The position numbers were made by a program, and so were the translations under genes. A DNA stretch of 10,235 nucleotides from Campylobacterota bacterium (GTDB taxonomy: Bacteria > Campylobacterota > Campylobacteria > Campylobacterales > SZUA-545), in assembly GCA_030836705.1 (NCBI GenBank), contig JAUPLZ010000154.1, positions 1 to 10,235 of the forward strand. Direction: 5' to 3'. Position 1 is the first letter of the stretch. The number at the start of each line of letters is the position of its first letter. Below the pieces are notes generated by a model. The model saw nothing but the letters and a program-made list of their open reading frames with translations, made no database searches and had not been told where the DNA came from. Shown here one piece after another: positions 5,046 to 10,235 of this stretch.

Positions 5046-6722
5046 ATGAGGACAGGCAGAGATAGATTATTTGAGGGGCAACTTCCTCTTTTTGATGAAG
5101 CAACAAATATAGAACCACACAAGATATCCTTATTTGAGGCGCCGACAGGCTTCGGTAAGAGTGTGATAATAAACACAATTGCCGAAGCTTTAGCACAAAA
5201 GAAAAAAAAGATAATTATAGCAACACCGACTAACCAGCTCGCGAAAGAGTTATTAGATGTATTTAAAAACGATAAAGCATTTAAGTTTGATGAAAACTTA
5301 AAGACAGACATAGTAGTGGGTAGAAAGAACTACTTTGATTTAGATTTAATAAGTGCTGATGTTTTTGAATACATAGACAAAGAGCAGTTTCAAGAATATG
5401 TAAAAAACATTGCCAATAATGAAGACTACCTAATTGAAACTCTCTTCAACATAATAGACATAGAAGAACCAAATAAAAAAATCGTTGAAGAAATGATATC
5501 ATGTAAGAAAACGAAGTCATTTATGAAAGATTTTTCGGAACTCGACATCTCTTTTACAAATTTTGCTTACCTTCTAACAAATGTTTTTCATGTTAAAGAT
5601 TTTGACATATCAAAATATGTCGTAATTGCCGATGAAGTGCATCAGCTCGTAGAGAGCGCAGAGAATCTACTCACAAACTCGTTTTCTGTTTTTAGATATA
5701 GGAATATCTCATCACAACTCCAAAAGCAGATAGAAAAATGTGAGGGTGTGAAAAATAAAAGCAACATCACATCTATGTTGCAAGAACAATCTGAAATTTT
5801 AGGGACACTACTAAACGCATACTCTAATGAAAGTAGGGCAGGGGAGTTTTATACCCTCGATGGATCTAATAAGGAACACTCTGTAATAAATGACATACAG
5901 GATTTTTTGATTAATAAAAAAATTCACAAAAAAAAGGACGAGGTAAGCTTTCACTTGAGTCTTCATGATTTATTAACTAAAGCAGTTAAAGAGAGTGGAT
6001 GTAAAGAGATAGAAACCACATATAGACTTTATAGCGGAGAAAGAAGCGAGATGCTTGGAGTATTAGCCTCCCCTCAAGATGTAACAGTATATCTCTCCCC
6101 ATCAAAGGGATACCCGACACTAAACTCAGCTAAAGGCGATGTAAGGGGATGGTTACTCTCTTTTTTATGGGATAAAGTTGAAAGTTTTATAGGGTTAAGT
6201 GCAACAATAAGAACATCCAAAGACGACAAAACCGTCTTTGGCAATCTCGGAGTAAGCAGAGGGACATTTGATTTATGGCTCGATAAACTCGATACTGCAC
6301 ATAAATTTAGTTTGGCGTACGGCAGGCTGCCGAGAGAGGATGATGCCGGATATGAAAAAATCGCACATTTTTTAGAAACCCAAAAAAGAGGCTATGAGCA
6401 GGGATGGCTAGAGCAGAGAAAAAAAACAGAGCTTATTACAAAACTTGGTGTATCTTTTTTCCAAGGGCTAGAAGAGGGAGCTGGGGATCCACTACGGAAA
6501 GAGAATAAACAAAAAATAGAGCACATAAAGTACATTCAAGACTTTAGCCCCGTCTTCTCTAAAGAACAGGCCAAAATATTTGTGCCAAAAGAAGATCTAA
6601 TGGAGCCACAGGAAATTGGCTCACAGAAAGAGGAAGCATGGTTTAATATGCTAGTTGACTCTATTGCTAAAAATTACGAGGGCAAAAACACCCTCGTAAT
6701 TTGTGGAGTTTCTATGAGGTAG
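5046..6722 (+). CDS. csf4: DinG/Csf4 helicase, N-terminal part (frame broken near 6710)
   Basis: This is 558 residues of an XPD/DinG-type SF2 helicase. The Q at FEGQLPLFDEA (residue 12), Walker A APTGFGKS (32-39), the DEVH Walker B box (196-199) and GLSATIR (SAT at 385-387) are in order. VVGRKNYFDL aligns with the DinG 'GRxNYlC' segment, but the cysteine is replaced and only one other Cys is near, so no 4Fe-4S cluster is expected, as in type IV CasDinG. In type IV-A the helicase unwinds DNA at the target and is needed for interference. AAGGA six bases before ATG 5046 makes this a better start than TTG 5022. The frame ends at TAG 6720-6722 right after LVICGVSMR, before motifs V and VI, which lie in the next frame. 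Confidence 0.82.
   Translation: MRTGRDRLFEGQLPLFDEATNIEPHKISLFEAPTGFGKSVIINTIAEALAQKKKKIIIATPTNQLAKELLDVFKNDKAFKFDENLKTDIVVGRKNYFDLDLISADVFEYIDKEQFQEYVKNIANNEDYLIETLFNIIDIEEPNKKIVEEMISCKKTKSFMKDFSELDISFTNFAYLLTNVFHVKDFDISKYVVIADEVHQLVESAENLLTNSFSVFRYRNISSQLQKQIEKCEGVKNKSNITSMLQEQSEILGTLLNAYSNESRAGEFYTLDGSNKEHSVINDIQDFLINKKIHKKKDEVSFHLSLHDLLTKAVKESGCKEIETTYRLYSGERSEMLGVLASPQDVTVYLSPSKGYPTLNSAKGDVRGWLLSFLWDKVESFIGLSATIRTSKDDKTVFGNLGVSRGTFDLWLDKLDTAHKFSLAYGRLPREDDAGYEKIAHFLETQKRGYEQGWLEQRKKTELITKLGVSFFQGLEEGAGDPLRKENKQKIEHIKYIQDFSPVFSKEQAKIFVPKEDLMEPQEIGSQKEEAWFNMLVDSIAKNYEGKNTLVICGVSMR
6671..6702. repeat. perfect 12-bp inverted repeat at the dinG frameshift
   Basis: AAATTACGAGGG (6671-6682) and CCCTCGTAATTT (6691-6702) are exact reverse complements with the 8-base loop CAAAAACA. 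The RNA would form a stable hairpin. It codes for KNYEGKNTLVIC of the helicase and ends 8 bases before the point where the reading frame must change. No T-tract follows, so it is not a typical terminator. Confidence 0.8.
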
Positions 6723-7417
6723 AAAAGATAACGGCGTCCCTAAAGGAACTCATTCCACAAGTAAATATAATTGAAGCGAAAAAAAATACACCTGCTGCTC
6801 AAAACATCAATAGATTCAAAAAAGAGGGTGGAATTTTAATAGGAACAAGAAATTACGGCACAGGCGTAAATCTGCCAAAAAAACAGCTCGAAAAACTCTT
6901 TATAGTTAAATTGCCATTTCCAATTTTCACCACAAAAAAATGGCTTGATATAAAGACGCAAGATAAGAAATTTAAAACATCTTTCTACCATTCCGCATAT
7001 AAAAACGCAATGATAGTTGCATTTCGTCAATGGATAGGAAGACTTATAAGATCCAAAGAGGACAAAGGTGATTTATACATTCTTGATTCAAGATATAACA
7101 ACAAAAGGTATATCAAAAATCTTGAGTATTGGCTAGATAGAATGGGTGTAATCCAAGACGAGAAAATAGCTTACAGCACAAGTGCGTGCTCAGTAAACAC
7201 ACAAAAGGAAACCTCTCTAAAAGAAAAAATAAAAACGGCAAAAATTGAAGAAGATATAAAAGAGTACCTTCTTGCTAAAACAGAGGACATAATAAAATAC
7301 AATATGTTCCCTGCACCGGATCCAAGAAAAGGAGAATTTTCTCGTGATTTTATGAGAAGATATAGTGCTTTTAAAAAAACCGACGGAGCAAATATACTCA
7401 AGGCCGCAAACCAATAA
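6701..7417 (+). CDS. csf4: DinG/Csf4 helicase, C-terminal part (shifted -1 frame)
   Basis: This frame carries the second RecA-like lobe of the same helicase. It has GGILIGTRNYGTGVNLP (motif V region) and AFRQWIGRLIRSKEDKG with the Q-x2-G-R-x2-R arginine-finger motif VI, followed by YILDSR and a lysine-rich C-terminus. The frame is open from 6671; the only start-like codon at the junction is TTG 6701, with no ribosome site. If the ribosome or the true sequence moves back one base near 6710, LVICGV joins FYEVEKITASLKEL smoothly and gives one protein of about 790 residues. One T missing from the TTT at 6709-6711 would explain it. So this is probably not an independent gene: it is either a frameshifted half of csf4, a sequencing slip, or a recoded product. 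Confidence 0.75.
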   Translation: MWSFYEVEKITASLKELIPQVNIIEAKKNTPAAQNINRFKKEGGILIGTRNYGTGVNLPKKQLEKLFIVKLPFPIFTTKKWLDIKTQDKKFKTSFYHSAYKNAMIVAFRQWIGRLIRSKEDKGDLYILDSRYNNKRYIKNLEYWLDRMGVIQDEKIAYSTSACSVNTQKETSLKEKIKTAKIEEDIKEYLLAKTEDIIKYNMFPAPDPRKGEFSRDFMRRYSAFKKTDGANILKAANQ

Positions 7418-7425
7418 ATTCAAAC

Positions 7426-7449
7426 CCGCCCGCTCATATCAAGCGGCGG
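7426..7449. terminator. bidirectional terminator candidate between dinG and the helicase gene
   Basis: CCGCC-c-GCT (7426-7434) pairs with AGC-GGCGG (7442-7449) around the loop CATATCA, giving 8 GC-rich pairs with one bulged C. It lies 9 bp after the dinG stop and overlaps the end of the converging helicase gene (stop 7439-7441). T-runs on either side are weak. Confidence 0.45.
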
Positions 7450-8935
7450 CTTCCTTCCCTATATCAATACTAAATCGAGCCCGCGTCACAGCTACATAAA
7501 AGAGATTAATCTCCTGCACGATATTACTAGCAACTAAATCGTTTTTATTGGCCCTATTCATTAATTCAACACTGTTTTTTATTTTAGCATCTTTAATAAG
7601 CTTTACAATATCAGGAAAATCATTTAAGAGCTCAACCTTATCCCACTCAAGCCCCTTAGAGCTATGCGCAGTCGATAAAACAATTTTAGCCGCGTCTTTA
7701 GACCTATAATGCTCTTTTGCAACTTTAAGTAAGATATAGAGTCTCTTGCCATACATCTTTTGCATCTTGAGCGCAGTCTTTAGCTCGTTATCGTTAGTCT
7801 CTTCAATATACTCCTCAGCCTGTTCAAAGTCTTGAAACCTTTTTAAATATTGAAAATTTTGATTCGTTACTTTTTTTTCAATGCGATACTCCAACAAAGC
7901 AATCGCTGCCTCAAAAAGCTCTTTCGGATCCTTAGCTGTTTTAAATGCAATATTTTTTTTCATCAAATCATCAATCAAGCTTATCATACTTGAATTGTTT
8001 CTGCTCAAATAGGCCGTAATCCCATCAACGCTGGCTTTTTCTTTGGCAAGCGAGACAATCGGCACTTTTTCATTTTTATAAGTTGATAGAATAGCATTCG
8101 CATAAGCTGCAATTTTAGGAATATATCTAAAAGTAGTAGATAAATAAAAAACTTTGTCCGCATAGTTCATGGCGTTAATTGTCCCGCGGAAACCGAAGAT
8201 GCTTTGATGCGCATCACCCACATAAATGTTTTTAGTAGGAAGCTGAGTAACTATACTCATAGTAACGGCGTTGCTATCCTGCGCCTCATCAAGCTCTAGT
8301 ATATCAAAGTCAGTAATTTTCTCAGCAAATCTCTTAACCTCAAAATATTTCAAATAGAAATCAAATGTAGGCGCTATCTCACCTTTTTCAAACTTCTCCC
8401 AAAGCCTAACTGCGTATTTACATGCGGCATCCAAATACGCGTCATTTATAGATATGATTTTCTCATTTCTTTGTGATTTGCCCGCCTTGCGAATCCCCTC
8501 TGGTGTAATCTCCACAAGGGATGATTGGGAATATACTTTAAAAACTTCACTGATGGATTCAGCTAGTATATAATCTCCACTGTCTTTAATATTTAAGATT
8601 TCAATCAACTCCAGCGCTTTATAAGAACTTCTTTGGTTGGCGAAATCAAAATTCACACCGAATTTTTGAAGATATGTTCTAGCAAAAACATGGACCGTAA
8701 ACCATTTTGAATTCCGCTTCGGAAACGCCGCACTGTTTTCGGCGGCTATTTTATTTCCAAACGCAAGCCCTAAAAAGCGCTTATCTTTATAGAAATTTGC
8801 TATATGTTTCAGAATAAAACTTTTGCCACACCCGGCAAACGCTTTAATCGCCATAGATGAGATATTTGGCGACATAAGCATAATGAGGACAAAATCCGAT
8901 ATAGCCTGTTGCTCATCCGTAAGAGTATAGTTCAC
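7439..8935 (-). CDS. UvrD/Rep-family SF1A DNA helicase
   Basis: This 498-residue protein has all SF1A helicase motifs in order: Gln9 of the Q motif, Walker A AFAGCGKS (32-39), LDEAQD (215-220, motif II), GDAHQSIFGFRG (240-251, motif III), TTFRY (267-271, motif IV), STAHSSKGLEW (421-431, motif V) and LFYVAVTRAR (478-487, motif VI). It is shorter than UvrD (about 720) and closer to small Fbh1-like or plasmid helicases. It would move 3'-5' on single-stranded DNA. The start is GTG, overlapping the mobC stop as GTGA, so it is translationally coupled. The context suggests a role in plasmid transfer or replication. A role in the CRISPR system cannot be excluded, since the gene faces dinG tail to tail, but is less likely. 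Confidence 0.85.
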   Translation of the reverse strand: MNYTLTDEQQAISDFVLIMLMSPNISSMAIKAFAGCGKSFILKHIANFYKDKRFLGLAFGNKIAAENSAAFPKRNSKWFTVHVFARTYLQKFGVNFDFANQRSSYKALELIEILNIKDSGDYILAESISEVFKVYSQSSLVEITPEGIRKAGKSQRNEKIISINDAYLDAACKYAVRLWEKFEKGEIAPTFDFYLKYFEVKRFAEKITDFDILELDEAQDSNAVTMSIVTQLPTKNIYVGDAHQSIFGFRGTINAMNYADKVFYLSTTFRYIPKIAAYANAILSTYKNEKVPIVSLAKEKASVDGITAYLSRNNSSMISLIDDLMKKNIAFKTAKDPKELFEAAIALLEYRIEKKVTNQNFQYLKRFQDFEQAEEYIEETNDNELKTALKMQKMYGKRLYILLKVAKEHYRSKDAAKIVLSTAHSSKGLEWDKVELLNDFPDIVKLIKDAKIKNSVELMNRANKNDLVASNIVQEINLFYVAVTRARFSIDIGKEAAA

Positions 8936-9357
8936 TTCTCACCATCATCTTCTTGTTCGTCATTTTTCGCTGCTAAATCCCGCTCAATGGCTTCATTGAC
9001 CTGTATATTCAGATACATAAGTTCACGAACGATCTCTTTGGCTAATTTATCATTAACCTTGTTGGCAATATTCGCCTTGTTTATAACATAGGCGAGCTGA
9101 TTTAAGTTATTTCCTATGCGGCTTAAATGCCAGCTAACACTGTTTTGAAGAATTCCCGACGACTGCTGACATTTATTGTCAAATACGCCCGCCCCCGCAA
9201 AATTGTTTACGGCTCGCCTGATAAATTCGCTCACTCCGCCAAAATTCTCCCCCAGTCGGGTGAGTTTTATTTTTTCCGCCGCCGTTATCCTCAGCTTTAC
9301 AATACTGCCGGCTTTTGGCGACGACGGCTTCGTCGGCGGAACAACAATCTCTTCCAT
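8932..9357 (-). CDS. MobC-like relaxosome accessory protein
   Basis: This is a 141-residue protein. Residues 19-55 (VKLRITAAEKIKLTR, then FGGVSEFIRRAV) read as a ribbon-helix-helix DNA-binding domain. Residues 78-95 (LSRIGNNLNQLAYVINK) are the signature of the MobC family of mobilisation proteins, which bind oriT and help the relaxase nick it. The tail is acidic (DEQEDDGE). The gene overlaps the upstream membrane-protein stop by one base (TAATG) and the downstream helicase start by four (GTGA). MobC is usually followed by a MobA relaxase; here a helicase follows, and no relaxase is in the window. A GC-rich hairpin-forming stretch, CGACGACGGCTTCGTCG, lies inside the 5' end of the gene. Confidence 0.8.
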   Translation of the reverse strand: MEEIVVPPTKPSSPKAGSIVKLRITAAEKIKLTRLGENFGGVSEFIRRAVNNFAGAGVFDNKCQQSSGILQNSVSWHLSRIGNNLNQLAYVINKANIANKVNDKLAKEIVRELMYLNIQVNEAIERDLAAKNDEQEDDGEK

Positions 9358-9971
9358 TACTTTTTCTTAGGAATGTAATATTCTCTGTTTTCTATCTTAA
9401 AGTAGTAATTGTCGGCATCTTCATTATACATCTCAAACTCAGCCGATATGTTAATTTTTTGCCCGACTGTTTTTCCGACTTCATAGAAAACCTCTCCTGC
9501 ATTAATTTTTATCACCGGAGAAGAGCTAAATATAAAATAGGCAGCCCCTATGATAGCCGCCGCAAGGGCAAGAAAAATAGTAAAATAGGGCGTTTTTTTG
9601 CGTGTTTTTTGCGTGCTTTTCTTCTCAACATAATTATTTATTTTATCTTTATTGTGGTTAAAAGTAGATATGTTTTCAATTATCTTTGTAAATGTCTCAA
9701 GAAGACCTTTATCTTCAAGAAGAATTTTTTTAATAAGCAGCTCAACATCTTCCTGATTGGCAACCGCGATTCCATCCCCGCCGCCGCCGCCGCTGCCGCC
9801 TTTGCTTAATTCAGCGAGCCCAGCCAAGAGCGATTCTATCTCTTTATTCTGTTTTTTTAAAAACTCTTCTAAATCCTGGTTTTTAGCCTTGCCCTCTTTA
9901 ATAGAGGTAGATAAACTGAGAAGCGCCCGTTCGTGCATCTCAAATTTATCTTTTATCTCTTTTTCCTGCAT
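9357..9971 (-). CDS. single-pass membrane protein with coiled coil and glycine linker
   Basis: This 204-residue protein starts at ATG 9971, chosen over an upstream start because AAAGGA lies 9 bases before it. Residues 1-57 are strongly charged helix (likely coiled coil), residues 58-67 are a glycine linker (KGGSGGGGGDG), 70-127 a second helical region ending in a basic patch (KKSTQKTRKK), and 128-150 one hydrophobic transmembrane helix (PYFTIFLALAAAIIGAAYF). The C-terminal 50 residues would lie outside the inner membrane by the positive-inside rule. The function is unknown. Its overlap with mobC suggests a part in conjugation, for example linking DNA-processing proteins to the membrane, but that is inference. 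The first gene of its operon, it diverges from the gene at 10053. Confidence 0.75.
   Translation of the reverse strand: MQEKEIKDKFEMHERALLSLSTSIKEGKAKNQDLEEFLKKQNKEIESLLAGLAELSKGGSGGGGGDGIAVANQEDVELLIKKILLEDKGLLETFTKIIENISTFNHNKDKINNYVEKKSTQKTRKKTPYFTIFLALAAAIIGAAYFIFSSSPVIKINAGEVFYEVGKTVGQKINISAEFEMYNEDADNYYFKIENREYYIPKKK
9777..9800. repeat. GCC trinucleotide repeat coding for the glycine linker
   Basis: Eight codons, GGC/AGC/GGG on the coding strand, form a near-perfect GCC microsatellite that encodes the poly-glycine part of the membrane protein. Slippage here would change linker length in frame. Its GC content is sharply above that of the surrounding DNA. Confidence 0.6.
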
Positions 9972-10052
9972 TGATTTGTTCCTTTTAATAAAGAAATATT
10001 TTAGTAAATTTATAATAAAATATAGCTTAAAATAAGTAGAAAGGCACAAAAT
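9972..10052. promoter_or_regulatory. divergent promoter region
   Basis: The 81-bp AT-rich gap separates the membrane-protein operon (minus) from the HTH gene (plus). On the plus strand a perfect TATAAT (10011-10016) lies 36 bp before the ATG at 10053, and AAAGG 8 bases before it is a ribosome site. On the minus strand AAAAGGAAC lies 9 bases before ATG 9971. No clear -35 box is seen in either direction. Confidence 0.45.
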
Positions 10053-10235
10053 ATGAGAAACAAGAGTGGAATAAAAACGCCAAACAGGAGCGGAGCAAAA
10101 AAACGAACGGGTAAAATATCAAATGCGGCAATATCGAAAATTATAGGGATCCCTGAAGCAACTCTCACCAGGTGGAGTGATTTTTCGCATGATGATTGGA
10201 GGCATATAATTTATTGGCTCTTAAAGAGTTTTACA
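10053..10235 (+). CDS. HTH domain protein, partial (runs off right edge)
   Basis: The open frame runs 61 codons from ATG to the edge with no stop. The N-terminus is basic (MRNKSGIKTPNRSGAKKRTG). It is followed by SNAAISKIIGIPEATLTRWSD, which has the helix-turn-helix pattern A-x3-G-x4-L, and then DDWRHIIYWLLKSF. AAAGG lies 8 bases upstream of the start, and TATAAT at 10011 is a fitting -10. It resembles in outline the small HTH gene at 470-712, with a similar recognition helix followed by a helical tail, and may be of the same general family. It diverges from the mobilisation operon and could regulate it, which is inference. Confidence 0.65.
   Translation, partial: MRNKSGIKTPNRSGAKKRTGKISNAAISKIIGIPEATLTRWSDFSHDDWRHIIYWLLKSFT

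Noticed and set aside
5022..5046. TTG at 5022 as the dinG start
   Set aside because: It has no ribosome site, while ATG 5046 has AAGGA at ideal spacing. The TTG also lies inside the TTGTCAAGACAA palindrome.
6683..6689. C-AAA-AAC as a programmed -1 slippery site
   Set aside because: Slipping there would replace NTLVICGV by an unrelated stretch and lose the conserved strand before the join. The site also lies in the hairpin loop, not before it, so it is a poor fit.
9316..9337. GC-rich hairpin CGACGA...TCGTCG inside mobC as a terminator or oriT
   Set aside because: It is within coding sequence and has no T-tract. No nick-site-like sequence or further repeats that would mark an oriT could be recognised.
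9972..10049. Longer N-terminus (230 residues) for the membrane protein
   Set aside because: The extra 26 residues are translated from the AT-rich promoter gap, and the better ribosome site precedes ATG 9971.

Overview
The window reads as part of an AT-rich mobile element, most likely a plasmid of a Campylobacterota-type bacterium. The host call is an inference from AT-rich codon use, lysine-rich proteins and the look of the small helix-turn-helix proteins. It is not proven. The centre of the window is a type IV-like CRISPR-Cas module, and the right end is a mobilisation block. The CRISPR class call rests on motifs visible in the translations.

Left part, 1-4888, minus strand. Reading in the direction of transcription, the order is csf2/cas7, a 143-bp gap with terminator and promoter signals, cas6/csf5, a 510-residue protein that looks like csf3/cas5 fused to csf1 (zinc finger), cas4, cas2, a small HTH protein, and a hypothetical gene running off the left edge. 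From cas6 to the HTH gene the gaps are only 2-10 bp, so this is one tight operon. No cas1 is present, although cas4 and cas2 are both intact. No CRISPR array is visible.

Middle, 4889-7417, plus strand. A divergent 157-bp regulatory region leads into a DinG/XPD-type SF2 helicase (csf4), the hallmark helicase of type IV-A. It lacks the cysteine set of an Fe-S cluster. Its reading frame is broken by a -1 shift near 6710, directly after a perfect 12-bp inverted repeat.

Right part, 7418-9971, minus strand. Genes in order of transcription are a single-pass membrane protein with coiled-coil and glycine linker, a MobC-like relaxosome protein, and a UvrD/Rep-family SF1A helicase, all overlapping by 1-4 bases. 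This operon converges on the DinG gene, with a likely shared terminator. At 10053 a divergent HTH gene begins and leaves the window.

How it may work together. Csf2 would form the crRNA-bound backbone, Cas6 would process crRNA, the Csf3-Csf1 fusion would cap the 5' handle end and supply the small/large-subunit role, and DinG would unwind target DNA. The mobilisation genes fit the known plasmid location of type IV systems. The most unusual points are the Csf3-Csf1 fusion, Cas4 plus Cas2 without Cas1, the broken or recoded dinG, and a duplicated regulatory block in front of both csf2 and cas6.
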